Shown here in pieces: positions 48,804-57,029 of a DNA stretch of 64,000 bases (positions are counted from its first letter, which is position 1; each line of letters begins with the position of its first letter). Source of the DNA: Anoxybacillus flavithermus (GTDB lineage Bacteria; Bacillota; Bacilli; Bacillales; Anoxybacillaceae); NCBI RefSeq assembly GCF_002742685.1, contig NZ_PEDM01000003.1, forward strand, positions 1-64,000. Reading direction: 5' to 3'. The notes beneath the pieces are model-generated. The model had not been told where the DNA came from, did no database searches, and saw only the letters and a program-made list of their open reading frames with translations. The position numbers were made by a program, and so were the translations under genes.

Positions 48804-48858
48804 TTACGCGAAAGCGTAAAGGGCTGATCCAAAACACTAATACGTTTTCGATCAGCCC
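48804..48858. repeat. Two adjacent hairpins of unknown origin
   Basis: Hairpin A is TTACGC-GAAA-GCGTAA (48804-48819). Hairpin B is GGGCTGATC and GATCAGCCC (48821-48858), with an inner AAAAC/GTTTT helix interrupted by a C-C mismatch and an ACTAATAC loop. They lie 3' of the secreted-protein gene. Without a long T run they are poor terminators; they could be the remnant of a mobile-element end or an RNA stability element. Confidence 0.5.
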
Positions 48859-48926
48859 CTTCAGTCCAAAAAAATGAGGGTAAACTTTTCGATTGTATCT
48901 ATATAGCTACAGGCTGAGTGAATACA

Positions 48927-49400
48927 TTAATCACATTCTTCTTTTGTAATTCTAATCGTTACATAAACTTTATGAAATGAGTCATAGTAGTCGGCTTGTG
49001 CAACACTGGAAGTATACCATTTATCAACTAATTTCAAGTAAGAGTCGGTGTTTTCTAAAGAATAAATCCCCGTAATCGTAGAAGTCTTAGTTGTTAGATT
49101 TCGATCATAAGTAACTGTCATTGTGACCGTACCATACATACTCTGAACTGTTTTCGTCTTTTTATTTCCTCGAACGATAGTATCAAGTGGGGTAATTTTT
49201 GACTTTGAATTGCTTAAATTGGCTATTGAACTCCCTACTGTAGGAGTAACTGTAATTGTTACATTCCCCTCTTTATATACTTGCTTCTGGAGAGTACTAG
49301 CTTCAGTTGTAATTAACGATCCAAAAAACCCCTCTAATGACGGGGTAAAAGCAAATGCTAGGGTAGTAGCTAAAACCAAATTTTTAAATTTAATTTTCAT
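48927..49400 (-). CDS. Secreted hypothetical protein (157 residues)
   Basis: This protein has a Sec signal peptide: basic MKIKFKN, a hydrophobic core to ~20 and a likely cleavage after TEA near residue 34. The mature part is Thr/Ser-rich and strand-like (NVTITVTPTVGS, GTVTMTVTYDRN, KVYVTIRITKE) and ends in EECD with its only Cys. No family recognised. It is divergent from the LuxR-type gene and does not belong to the conserved B. subtilis gene order here. GAGGAG lies 8 bases before the ATG. Confidence 0.75.
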   Translation of the reverse strand: MKIKFKNLVLATTLAFAFTPSLEGFFGSLITTEASTLQKQVYKEGNVTITVTPTVGSSIANLSNSKSKITPLDTIVRGNKKTKTVQSMYGTVTMTVTYDRNLTTKTSTITGIYSLENTDSYLKLVDKWYTSSVAQADYYDSFHKVYVTIRITKEECD

Positions 49401-49692
49401 TACTTTTTCTCCTCACATCGTATATTTACTCATAATGCTAGTTGAACATCAGTACCGTGGATTTTAGAGATCTTAATTCTTATTTAATTGATTACTCATC
49501 CGAGATATGCTATGTTAGCCTGTTTTAGATAAAAATCGGAAGTTCTTTATTTTAACTTATACATTGCTTATGCTCCTCCTAACTTCAAAAAATAGCTGAT
49601 CAGCTATTTTCAATTTATCAAGAATAAAAAAAAAAAAAATCAGTATTTTCCGCCAATTTTTTGGCGAAAATCCGCCATTTCCTTCAAAATAA
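49401..49692. other. Intergenic region rich in symmetrical sequence
   Basis: The 349-base gap between the divergent secreted-protein and LuxR genes holds no credible gene. It contains a perfect 22-bp palindrome AAAATAGCTGATCAGCTATTTT (49589-49610), a 13-base A run (about 49627-49639), an inverted repeat TTTTCCGCCAA/TTGGCGAAAA (49646-49670) and a second direct copy of TCCGCCA at 49671-49677, 22 bases after the first (49649-49655). These are plausible operator sites. Confidence 0.6.
49589..49610. promoter_or_regulatory. Perfect 22-bp palindrome, candidate operator
   Basis: AAAATAGCTGATCAGCTATTTT is symmetrical at every base around GATC. With no loop it is a poor hairpin but a good dimer-binding site. 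It lies between the divergent genes, about 105 bases before the LuxR-gene promoter. Confidence 0.5.
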
Positions 49693-49721
49693 ATGACAAA
49701 GTTTATTAAATGAAGTAGAAT
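49693..49721 (+). promoter_or_regulatory. Promoter of the LuxR-type regulator gene
   Basis: ATGACA (49693-49698), a 17-base spacer and TAGAAT (49716-49721), 29 bases before the start codon. The CCGCCA repeats lie just upstream of the -35. Confidence 0.6.
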
Positions 49722-49749
49722 TTAGGAAAAGAGTAGAGAGGGAAATCGC

Positions 49750-50349
49750 ATGACTATTCGTACATTGCTTGTTGATTCCGATCCTGTCTATTTGCTTGGT
49801 TTGGAAAAATTATTAGAAGAAGAGAGAGGAATAACTATTGTCGGTTCTATTTCTTGTATTGATTCACTAGAGACTCTCATACATATACATGTACCAGATG
49901 TCATTGTGATAAATATGCACATGCACATAATAAAAGTATTGGACTGGATAAAAAGTGCGAAGAAAACACACCCTATGATAAATGTCATTACGCTATGCAA
50001 CTATCCACCATTCGCTCTATGTGCATATGAAGCAGGTGTATCCGTGATATTATCAAAAGAAAAAGTTTCTACTCATTTGGCACATGCGATTCGCCACAGC
50101 AATGAAGGAGAGAGACTTCTTTTACTTGACAGTGAAGCTACATGTCACATGACAAGTTGTTTGACAAAAATTGAAATAGATATATTACAAATGTTAGCAG
50201 ACGATAAAACAAGTGTACAAATCAGCGAACATCTAAATATGAGTAAACGAACGTTTGAACGGCACCTTTCTTCTATTTTCGAAAAATTAGGGGTTTTGTC
50301 ACGAACAGGAGCGGTTGCTCAAGCGCTACGATGGCAACTCATAAAATGA
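49750..50349 (+). CDS. LuxR/NarL-type response regulator with degenerate receiver
   Basis: This 199-residue protein has a receiver-like domain (1-115) and a LuxR-type HTH (~138-195: LTKIEIDILQMLADDKTS, ISEHLNMSKRTFERHLSSIFEKL broken at the turn). Receiver landmarks are mixed: acidic Asp9/Asp11, Thr81 and Lys103 are present, but the phospho-acceptor position reads PDVIVINMHM with Asn55 instead of Asp. It is probably phosphorylation-independent. No histidine kinase is adjacent. Most likely target, by position, is the divergent secreted-protein gene. AGAGGG precedes the ATG by 7 bases. Confidence 0.82.
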   Translation: MTIRTLLVDSDPVYLLGLEKLLEEERGITIVGSISCIDSLETLIHIHVPDVIVINMHMHIIKVLDWIKSAKKTHPMINVITLCNYPPFALCAYEAGVSVILSKEKVSTHLAHAIRHSNEGERLLLLDSEATCHMTSCLTKIEIDILQMLADDKTSVQISEHLNMSKRTFERHLSSIFEKLGVLSRTGAVAQALRWQLIK

Positions 50350-50384
50350 AAGGTGCTAGTCGAAAAATCTAACTAGCACCTTTC
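50348..50384. terminator. Bidirectional terminator, LuxR-type gene / metY
   Basis: GAAAGGTGCTAGT and ACTAGCACCTTTC form a 13-bp stem around an 11-base loop between the convergent genes. Confidence 0.85.
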
Positions 50385-50388
50385 ATCC

Positions 50389-51681
50389 CTACACCCGCGA
50401 ATACATCGACCGTACACCTGTTGCCGCTTCAATCGCCTGTTCTAAGTCTTCGATTAAATCCTCTACATTTTCAATACCAACGGATAAACGAATCATATCT
50501 TCCGTCACACCAGATGCTTGTAAATCTTCTGCGCTTAGTTGTTGATGCGTCGTGCTTGCTGGATGGATAATTAAACTTTTTGCATCACCAACGTTTGCCA
50601 CATGTGACCAAAGCTTGACGTTGTTAATCAATGTCGCCCCTGTTTCACGGCCGCCTTGAATGCCAAAAACAACGACTGCTCCTGCCCCTTTTGGCATATA
50701 TTTTTTCGCTAGCTCTTTTGCTGGATGGTTGTCATGTTCAGGGTACAACACCCAATTAACGGCTGGATGGTTGTCCAAATACTCGACGATTTTTCTCGTG
50801 TTTGCAATATGTTCTTTCATGCGTACGTGTAACGTTTCAAGCCCTAAATTAAACTGGAATGCGTTGAACGGGCTAATCGCCGGTCCTAAGTCACGTAACA
50901 ATTGCACGCGCGCTTTCACGATATACGCCGCTGCACCAATGTCTGCATATACAAGGTTATGGTAACTTGGATCTGGCGTCGTAAACGATGGAAACTTCGG
51001 CGAATTCCAATTGAAATTTCCGCCGTCGACAATAATGCCACCTAGCGTCGTTCCGTTACCAAGTAGCCATTTTGTTGCTGAATGAATAACAATATTGGCG
51101 CCATGTTCAATCGGCCGGCAAAGATAAGGCGTCGCAAACGTATTATCAATAATGAGCGGAATGCCTGCTTCGCGAGCGACCTCCGCAACCGCCTCAATAT
51201 CTAACACATGCAAGCTCGGATTGCCAATTGTTTCAGCAAAAATCGCTTTCGTTTTCGGCGTAATCGCAGCACGGAAATTTTCTGGGTCAGTTGGATCGAC
51301 AAAATGAGTTGTAATGCCGTATTTCGGTAACGTATTTGCAAATAAATTGTACGTCCCTCCATATAACGTCGAAGCAGAAACAATATCATCTCCCGCTTGA
51401 GCGACGTTTAAAATGGCCATCGTAATGGCTGCCATTCCACTCGCGACCGCTAAAGCCCCGACACCACCTTCAAGTTTTGCTACTCGTTCTTCAAATACGG
51501 TCACTGTTGGATTATGAATGCGTGTATAAATGTATCCTGCTTCTTTTAATGCAAATAAGTTTGCCGCATGCTCTGTGCTATCAAACAAATACGCATTTGA
51601 CTGATAAATCGGTACCGCACGCGCTTTCGTTACCGGATCGGTTTGTAGTCCCCCGTGCACAGCAATCGTTTCGAATTTCAT
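50389..51681 (-). CDS. metY: O-acetylhomoserine sulfhydrylase (MetY-type)
   Basis: This PLP enzyme of about 430 residues in the Cys/Met metabolism family has [36 protein letters not shown], the PLP lysine in [16 protein letters not shown], and [18 protein letters not shown]. It makes homocysteine from O-acetylhomoserine and sulfide. Tandem ATGs occur at 51684 and 51681; the second is better spaced from GGGGGAG. There is no S-box upstream. Confidence 0.95.
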   Translation of the reverse strand: MKFETIAVHGGLQTDPVTKARAVPIYQSNAYLFDSTEHAANLFALKEAGYIYTRIHNPTVTVFEERVAKLEGGVGALAVASGMAAITMAILNVAQAGDDIVSASTLYGGTYNLFANTLPKYGITTHFVDPTDPENFRAAITPKTKAIFAETIGNPSLHVLDIEAVAEVAREAGIPLIIDNTFATPYLCRPIEHGANIVIHSATKWLLGNGTTLGGIIVDGGNFNWNSPKFPSFTTPDPSYHNLVYADIGAAAYIVKARVQLLRDLGPAISPFNAFQFNLGLETLHVRMKEHIANTRKIVEYLDNHPAVNWVLYPEHDNHPAKELAKKYMPKGAGAVVVFGIQGGRETGATLINNVKLWSHVANVGDAKSLIIHPASTTHQQLSAEDLQASGVTEDMIRLSVGIENVEDLIEDLEQAIEAATGVRSMYSRV

Positions 51682-51717
51682 CATTTCTCCCCCTGATTGA
51701 ATAATTGAATATTTTGA

Positions 51718-51746
51718 ATTTTAACACGATGAACAACGCTCGTCAA
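51718..51746 (-). promoter_or_regulatory. Promoter of metY
   Basis: On the minus strand TTGACG (51741-51746), a 17-base spacer and TAAAAT (51718-51723). The -35 overlaps the last codons of the yusD-like gene. Confidence 0.65.
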
Positions 51747-52042
51747 TGAACAAGATCGTACGGTTTAGCAAGAAAAAAGATCGACTCTAACAATAAAATG
51801 TGACGAAACGATGCTGTGACAGATAATTCGTTTAATCGAAGTTGTTGCTGAAGTTTTAATGAACCTTGCAATAGCGACATAATTGCTTGTGCTGAACCAC
51901 GAATCGATATGACCCGATCCTCGTTCGCTTTTTCAACGCGTTGAATTCCTTCTTTTGATATGCTTAATAAAATTTGCCCGCTTTCCCATTGCAATTGAAT
52001 ATATAAACCGTCATTTGGTAAAATTGGTTTTAACATATTCAT
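51743..52042 (-). CDS. yusD: YusD-like protein (SCP2-like fold suspected)
   Basis: This 99-residue protein resembles small sterol-carrier-like domains (DGLYIQLQWESGQILLSISKEGI, then VISIRGSAQAIMSLLQGSLKLQQ). It is assigned as YusD mainly by position before yusE. The ATG at 52042 is 7 bases after GGGGG; the upstream part of the open frame is low-complexity and lacks such a site. Function unknown. Confidence 0.65.
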   Translation of the reverse strand: MNMLKPILPNDGLYIQLQWESGQILLSISKEGIQRVEKANEDRVISIRGSAQAIMSLLQGSLKLQQQLRLNELSVTASFRHILLLESIFFLAKPYDLVH

Positions 52043-52160
52043 ACAACCGCCCCCGTCCCATGTATTGTCGTATTCATTGTTTCCATACGAAGACGGTGAG
52101 TTCCTTCTATAACTGCTCGACAAATGTCTTCCTTCCTCGTCAATTTCCCAAGAAATATGT

Positions 52161-52189
52161 CGAAAGCTGGCTTATTCAGCCAGCTTTCG
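52161..52189 (-). terminator. Hairpin at the end of yusE
   Basis: CGAAAGCTGGC and GCCAGCTTTCG enclose a TTATTCA loop that contains the yusE stop codon. There is no T run afterwards, so termination may be weak or the hairpin may protect the 3' end. Confidence 0.55.
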
Positions 52190-52441
52190 CAACGTTTCAT
52201 ATACATGTGGAACGGAATGAAAGGCGTATATTTTTTTCACGAGTTTGCCGCGTTTAAAAATAAGTAAGCATGGAACGCTTTCAATATGCCATTCGATCGC
52301 TTTGTCAGGCACATAATTTAAGTCTTGACGCTCAAACGTGACAGTTGGCAATAACTGTTCAAGTACATCAACCATTCGACTTGCCACTTGACACGTTCCA
52401 CATAATGGCGTGTACATATAGACAACTTTCACGACAATCAC
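52172..52441 (-). CDS. yusE: Thioredoxin-family protein YusE
   Basis: This 89-residue thioredoxin-like protein has MYTPLCGTCQVASRM (CGTC active site) and the cis-Pro in IESVPCLLIFKRGK. It is cytoplasmic with no signal peptide. The start is uncertain: GTG at 52441 has only a weak GAAAG upstream, so coupling to yusF, which ends 8 bases before, is likely. Confidence 0.87.
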   Translation of the reverse strand: MIVVKVVYMYTPLCGTCQVASRMVDVLEQLLPTVTFERQDLNYVPDKAIEWHIESVPCLLIFKRGKLVKKIYAFHSVPHVYETLRKLAE

Positions 52442-52449
52442 ACAACTTT

Positions 52450-52797
52450 CTATAAATATTGTGCGTGTACATCGATGTTTGCGCTTAATAATACAACCGC
52501 GATGTGATGCTTTGGAGCGGCTGCCACTTCACGATACATTTTATCAATATATAAATGCTCAGCTTGCGGAAACTCACGGCGAAGTTGGCGACGCAATTTT
52601 TCTCCCGCCTCATCGGAGTCAACTAAAATGTACACATCTTTATCGTACAAAGCTTCGATTAATTCATCAAGTTTGGCGGTACCGAGCGTTCCGTTTGTGC
52701 ATATAATTTCTACTGGCTCACTAATAATGCTCTCGATCTTTCTTTTATCTGACCGCCCCTCGACAATAATCACTTTTCCCACTTCAATGATCGCCAT
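52450..52797 (-). CDS. yusF: Toprim-domain protein YusF
   Basis: This 115-residue protein is almost only a Toprim domain: KVIIVEGRSDKRKI with the catalytic Glu, CTNGTLG, and VYILVDSDEAGEKLRRQLRREF with the DxD metal site. It resembles the small Toprim nucleases/RNase M5-like proteins; the substrate is unknown. The ATG at 52797 is 6 bases after AGGTG. Confidence 0.88.
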   Translation of the reverse strand: MAIIEVGKVIIVEGRSDKRKIESIISEPVEIICTNGTLGTAKLDELIEALYDKDVYILVDSDEAGEKLRRQLRREFPQAEHLYIDKMYREVAAAPKHHIAVVLLSANIDVHAQYL

Positions 52798-52869
52798 CGT
52801 CATCACCTTGCACATTCATTTATGTATATTATATTCGTTGTCGTTCACTTTTTCTCCTTTTATGAAATT

Positions 52870-52896
52870 GAAAAGGACAGCTATGTCGCTGCCCTT
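52870..52896 (-). terminator. Terminator of yusG
   Basis: On the minus strand AAAGGGCAGC-GACATA-GCTGTCCTTTT with one mismatch starts at the yusG stop codon. Confidence 0.7.
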
Positions 52897-53135
52897 TAAC
52901 ACCAACCACCTTCTGTGTCGCAATCCACATATTTTGCATCTGGATGTTCAGTAACCGTTACAGTTTTCAAAATGCGCCCATTTTGCTGTTCATATCCATG
53001 CTTCAACTTGAACTCATTCGTTTCTTGAACAAATTCTCCAATACATTCATGGTCATAAAACAGTTGAAAACCACCGTTTTCATTCCATTTACCGATGACA
53101 TGTTGTGTAATATCCAATGTTTTTTGTTTTAGCAA
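52896..53135 (-). CDS. yusG: DUF2553 protein YusG
   Basis: This 79-residue protein ends KYVDCDTEGGWC, the conserved tail of YusG. The best start is TTG at 53135, 8 bases after GGGGG. That ribosome binding site is the 3' arm of the gcvH terminator hairpin, so the gene depends on readthrough. An in-frame GTG (53144) lies inside the site. Function unknown. Confidence 0.85.
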   Translation of the reverse strand: MLKQKTLDITQHVIGKWNENGGFQLFYDHECIGEFVQETNEFKLKHGYEQQNGRILKTVTVTEHPDAKYVDCDTEGGWC

Positions 53136-53165
53136 AAAAGACACCCCCGTTTTATAGGGTGTCCT
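53134..53165 (-). terminator. Terminator of gcvH overlapping the yusG ribosome binding site
   Basis: On the minus strand GGACACCC-TATAAAACG-GGGGTGTC is followed by TTTTTT. The GGGGG arm is also the only Shine-Dalgarno-like sequence for yusG, whose TTG start is in the T tract. Confidence 0.82.
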
Positions 53166-53177
53166 GTGAGTTCTTTT

Positions 53178-53561
53178 TTAGTCTTGGTTAATCATTTGTT
53201 CATATTGTTCAGCAGTTAGTAAGTTGTCCACTTCACTTAGATCGCTCGGCTCAATGACGATCATCCATGCTTTGTCATACGGTGATTCGTTCACGTACTC
53301 TGGGTTGTCATTTAACTCTTCATTCACAGCTACGACTTTTCCGCTAATTGGAGCATATAATTCAGACACCGTTTTTACTGACTCCACGCTACCAAATGGC
53401 TCATTTGCTGTGAGTTGTGTCCCCACTTCTGGCAATTCAACGAATACGATATCGCCGAGTTCTGACTGGGCAAAGTCCGTAATCCCAATGCGAACCGTAT
53501 TTCCTTCGACACGCACCCATTCATGTTCTTGTGAATAACGTAGCTCTTTTGGAATGCTCAT
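53178..53561 (-). CDS. gcvH: Glycine cleavage system H protein
   Basis: This 127-residue lipoyl carrier has [20 protein letters not shown] at the N-terminus, the lipoylated Lys in [18 protein letters not shown], and [18 protein letters not shown]. It shuttles aminomethyl groups and, in Bacillus, is the entry point for lipoate relay, tying it to lipA. GGAGG lies before the ATG. Confidence 0.97.
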   Translation of the reverse strand: MSIPKELRYSQEHEWVRVEGNTVRIGITDFAQSELGDIVFVELPEVGTQLTANEPFGSVESVKTVSELYAPISGKVVAVNEELNDNPEYVNESPYDKAWMIVIEPSDLSEVDNLLTAEQYEQMINQD

Positions 53562-53618
53562 CGTTTTCCCTCCAACATATCATCTTCTTTTTCATCATAC
53601 ACGATTTTCGACATGATT

Positions 53619-53978
53619 TCACGATAATTTAAACATTTCGTGATATTTTTGTTCGTCAAATCCTATGATAACTCGTTCGCCGTTTATGATGATGGGACGT
53701 TTAATTAACATGCCGTCTGATGACAACAATTGCAACATGTCCTCTTCTGTCATCGTCTTTAATTTATCTTTTAGCCCAAGTTCACGATACTTCATCCCGC
53801 TCGTATTAAAAAATTTTTTCAAATCAAGTCCACTTTTTTCATATAATGTCCGTAGCTGCTCTTTTGACGGAGGTTGTTCAACAATATGTATAGCTTGTAC
53901 TGAAATGTTGTTGTCATCTAGCCATTTTTTTGCTTTGCGACATGTGCCGCATTTTGGATACCAATAAAATGTTACCAT
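53619..53978 (-). CDS. yusI: ArsC/Spx-family protein YusI
   Basis: This 119-residue thioredoxin-fold protein of the Spx/MgsR/YusI group has a CGTC motif at ~10-13 (PKCGTCRKAKKWLDDN), SGMKYRELGLK in the middle and LIKRPIIINGERVIIGF near the end. It could act as a redox regulator or a reductase; the function of YusI itself is unknown. AGGTGAGA precedes the ATG. Confidence 0.88.
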   Translation of the reverse strand: MVTFYWYPKCGTCRKAKKWLDDNNISVQAIHIVEQPPSKEQLRTLYEKSGLDLKKFFNTSGMKYRELGLKDKLKTMTEEDMLQLLSSDGMLIKRPIIINGERVIIGFDEQKYHEMFKLS

Positions 53979-54012
53979 CTTCTCACCTCATCTATGCACA
54001 ATATAATAAAGG

Positions 54013-54043
54013 AAAAGTACCAGACGATGCGTCTGGTACTTCC
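54013..54043 (-). terminator. Terminator of the fadNAE operon
   Basis: AAGTACCAGACG-ATG-CGTCTGGTACTT is a perfect 12-bp stem directly after fadE; the minus-strand T run is interrupted (TTCCTTTATT). Confidence 0.75.
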
Positions 54044-54047
54044 ATTA

Positions 54048-55829
54048 TTACACAACATATCGTTCAGCTTCAATTAGTGCTTGCGCTGCCTCACGTTTTT
54101 TCGCAATGATGTTAATTGGTGTGTGACGCGTTAATTTGCGTAATGCTGATAACATCATACGCAACATGTCACCATGTTCAACAGCGACGATCGTTTCTTT
54201 TGCATGCGCTTCAATTTCATTAAACGCTTCTTGGCAGAAAATTTGTGTGTACAATACTTTTTGTTTATTTTTCTCGACACCAGATTGCGCAATTGCTTTT
54301 TCCGTGCGTAAAAGCGCAGATTCCATCGCATATACGTTGCTAACAATGTCTGCAATATTAACAAGCACTTCTTGCTCTTTTTCAAGTTTCGGACCAAACT
54401 TTTGCGCTGCTAGTCCTGCAACCATTAAGGCGATTTTTTTCGCATGGCGCACAAGATATTTTTCTTGTTCAAGCACGCCGTCGCCAACTTCTTCCGGCAT
54501 AAGCATCATTAATTCTTCTTGTAATTGTTGCGCTTTTTGTAAAAGCGGCAATTCGCCTTTCATCGCCTTGCGCAAATACATGCCTGGCACAAGGAGGCGG
54601 TTAATTTCGTTCGTTCCTTCGAAAATACGATTAATGCGCGAATCGCGATACATGCGTTCAATTTCGTATTCTTGCATGAAACCATAACCACCGTGAATTT
54701 GTACCCCTTCATCGACAATATAGTCCAGCATTTCTGTCGCAAACACTTTGTTTAAAGAGCATTCGATCGCATATTCGGCAATCGCTTTTGCTGTTTCCTT
54801 TCCGTCTTTTGCTTGTTCATCTGTTAACTGCCCCATGCGCGCTTCAAACAAACCGACCGTGCGATAAACGGAGCTTTCAGCCGCATACAATTTAGATGCC
54901 ATCGTTGCTAATTTTTCTTGTGTTAACGAAAACTTCGAAATTGGAGTTTTAAATTGTTGCCGTTGATTTGCATATTGAATCGTCACTTCAAGCGCACGTT
55001 TTGCTCCACCGACAGCACCAACCCCAAGTTTATAACGGCCGATATTTAAAATGTTAAACGCAATGATGTGCCCTTTGCCAATTTCGCCAAGTACATTTTC
55101 TTTCGGAACGAGCGCATCTTGTAAAATTAACGTGCGCGTCGATGAGCTTTTAATGCCCATTTTCTTTTCTTCCGCCCCTGTCGATACGCCTGGGAAATCG
55201 CGCTCAACGATAAATGCTGTAAAATGTTCGCCGTCTACTTTTGCATATACGACAAACACATCGGCAAACCCAGCGTTCGTAATCCATTGTTTTTCGCCAT
55301 TTAAAATGTAATGTGTACCTTCCGCATTTAATTTCGCTGTCGTTTTCGCACCGAGCGCATCCGAACCAGAGCCTGGTTCTGTTAACGCGTAGGCAGCAAT
55401 TTTCTCACCTGTCGCAAGTGCTGGTAAATATTTTTGTTTTTGCTCTTCTGTTCCGAACAAGACGATTGGAAGCGAACCGATTCCGACATGCGCACCGTGT
55501 GAAATCGAGAAACCACCAGCGCGTGCCATTTTTTCCGCAATTAATGCCGAGCTAATTTTATCTAAGCTCAAGCCACCGTATTCTTCTGGCACATCTGCGC
55601 CAAGTAATCCGAGTTCGCCTGCTTGTTTTAAAAGAGCAACTGAACGATCAAACTCATGATTTTCTAAATGCTCAAGTTGTGGCAACACTTCATTCACGAC
55701 AAATTCTTCTGTCGTTTTCGCAATCATTTTTTGCTCATCTGTAAAATCTTCCGGTGTAAACACTTGAGTTGGCGATATATCTTCAATTAAAAAGCTACCA
55801 CCTTGTGCAACTTTCAATGTTTTTTCCAT
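54048..55829 (-). CDS. fadE: Acyl-CoA dehydrogenase FadE
   Basis: This protein of about 593 residues is a long-type acyl-CoA dehydrogenase with ALTEPGSGSDALGAKT, GEKQWITNAGFADVF, ADVPEEYGGL and the C-terminal IHGGYGFMQEYEIERMYRDSR signature (split in the FAD site). An extra ~190-residue C-terminal helical domain is typical of the YusJ type. It is the last gene of fadN-fadA-fadE. Tandem ATGs occur at 55832 and 55829. Confidence 0.96.
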   Translation of the reverse strand: MEKTLKVAQGGSFLIEDISPTQVFTPEDFTDEQKMIAKTTEEFVVNEVLPQLEHLENHEFDRSVALLKQAGELGLLGADVPEEYGGLSLDKISSALIAEKMARAGGFSISHGAHVGIGSLPIVLFGTEEQKQKYLPALATGEKIAAYALTEPGSGSDALGAKTTAKLNAEGTHYILNGEKQWITNAGFADVFVVYAKVDGEHFTAFIVERDFPGVSTGAEEKKMGIKSSSTRTLILQDALVPKENVLGEIGKGHIIAFNILNIGRYKLGVGAVGGAKRALEVTIQYANQRQQFKTPISKFSLTQEKLATMASKLYAAESSVYRTVGLFEARMGQLTDEQAKDGKETAKAIAEYAIECSLNKVFATEMLDYIVDEGVQIHGGYGFMQEYEIERMYRDSRINRIFEGTNEINRLLVPGMYLRKAMKGELPLLQKAQQLQEELMMLMPEEVGDGVLEQEKYLVRHAKKIALMVAGLAAQKFGPKLEKEQEVLVNIADIVSNVYAMESALLRTEKAIAQSGVEKNKQKVLYTQIFCQEAFNEIEAHAKETIVAVEHGDMLRMMLSALRKLTRHTPINIIAKKREAAQALIEAERYVV

Positions 55830-55844
55830 CATTATTTCCCCCTC

Positions 55845-57017
55845 TTATAATAATTCAAATACGCCAGCAGCACCCATACCGCCGCCAATGCACATCGTGA
55901 CAATGCCAAATTGTTCGTTACGACGACGCATTTCATGTAAAAGCGTCAACGTTAATTTCGCCCCTGTACAACCGAGCGGGTGACCGAGGGCAATAGCCCC
56001 TCCGTTCACGTTTACCTTTTCTTCATCTAATCCAAGTTCACGAATGACTTGAATCGCTTGTGATGCGAACGCTTCATTTAATTCAATTAAACCGATATCA
56101 GAAAGCTCAAGTCCCGCAAGCTTCAGTGCTTTTGGAATCGCCGCAATTGGACCGATGCCCATCACTTCAGGTGGAACACCTGCAACAGCAAACGAGCGGA
56201 ATTTACCAAGCGGTTGTAAACCGAGCGCTTTCGCTTTTTCGTGATCCATCACCATCACCGCTGCTGCTCCGTCACTCGTTTGCGATGCGTTTCCAGCCGT
56301 TACTGTTCCGTTTACCGAAAACGCAGGGCGTAACTTCGCAAGCGTTTCCATATTTGTATCTGGGCGGACTCCTTCATCTTGACTAAATGTCATCTTTTTC
56401 TCTACTAATTTATTATTTTCAATATGTCGAACCGTGACCTCGACCGGCACAATCTCATCAACAAATTTTCCTTCTGCAATCGCTTTTGCTGCTCTTTGAT
56501 GGCTGCGAACGGCAAACGCATCTTGCTCTTCACGTGTCACCCCGTATTTCATCGCTACTTGCTCGGCTGTATGCCCCATCGACATGTAATATTCTGGCGC
56601 GTTTTCTGCGAGCTTCACATTTGGACGTACGACGTGACCCATCATCGGAACCATGCTCATCGACTCCACGCCACCAGCGATAACCGTATCTGCATGACCA
56701 AGCATAATTCTCTCTGCCGCATAAGCGATCGCTTGTAATCCTGATGAACAATAACGGTTAATTGTAATCGCTGGCACCGTATACGGTAACCCAGCAAGTG
56801 CACCAATGTTGCGCGCAATATTTAACCCTTGTTCTGCCTCTGGCATGGCACAACCGATAATGAGATCGTCAATGTTTCCTTCATAGTTTCCTGCTCGTTT
56901 CAACGTTTCTTTAACAACAATCGCCCCTAAATCATCTGGTCGGACGTTCGCTAACGTCCCTTTTTTCGCTTTGCCGACAGGCGTGCGCGCCCCGGCAACG
57001 ATGACCGCTTCTTTCAC
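55845..57017 (-). CDS. fadA: Acetyl-CoA acyltransferase (3-ketoacyl-CoA thiolase) FadA
   Basis: This 390-residue thiolase has the acylated Cys in [19 protein letters not shown], the second-site [27 protein letters not shown] and the catalytic Cys in [16 protein letters not shown]. It performs the last step of beta-oxidation. The start is GTG 6 bases after AAGGGGGG, 12 bases after fadN. Confidence 0.97.
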   Translation of the reverse strand: MKEAVIVAGARTPVGKAKKGTLANVRPDDLGAIVVKETLKRAGNYEGNIDDLIIGCAMPEAEQGLNIARNIGALAGLPYTVPAITINRYCSSGLQAIAYAAERIMLGHADTVIAGGVESMSMVPMMGHVVRPNVKLAENAPEYYMSMGHTAEQVAMKYGVTREEQDAFAVRSHQRAAKAIAEGKFVDEIVPVEVTVRHIENNKLVEKKMTFSQDEGVRPDTNMETLAKLRPAFSVNGTVTAGNASQTSDGAAAVMVMDHEKAKALGLQPLGKFRSFAVAGVPPEVMGIGPIAAIPKALKLAGLELSDIGLIELNEAFASQAIQVIRELGLDEEKVNVNGGAIALGHPLGCTGAKLTLTLLHEMRRRNEQFGIVTMCIGGGMGAAGVFELL

Positions 57018-57029
57018 GTCAATCCCCCC

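Noticed and set aside
49627-49639. 13-base A run upstream of the LuxR-type gene as a phase-variation tract
   Set aside because: It is outside any coding region and not between -35 and -10, so slippage would not obviously switch anything.
51684-51742. Search for an S-box or T-box upstream of metY
   Set aside because: Only about 60 bases separate it from the preceding gene, and none of the S-box core sequences is present.
54136-54687. 183-codon open frame antisense to fadE
   Set aside because: Shadow of the fadE coding frame; Cys/Ser/Phe-rich with no family features or ribosome binding site.
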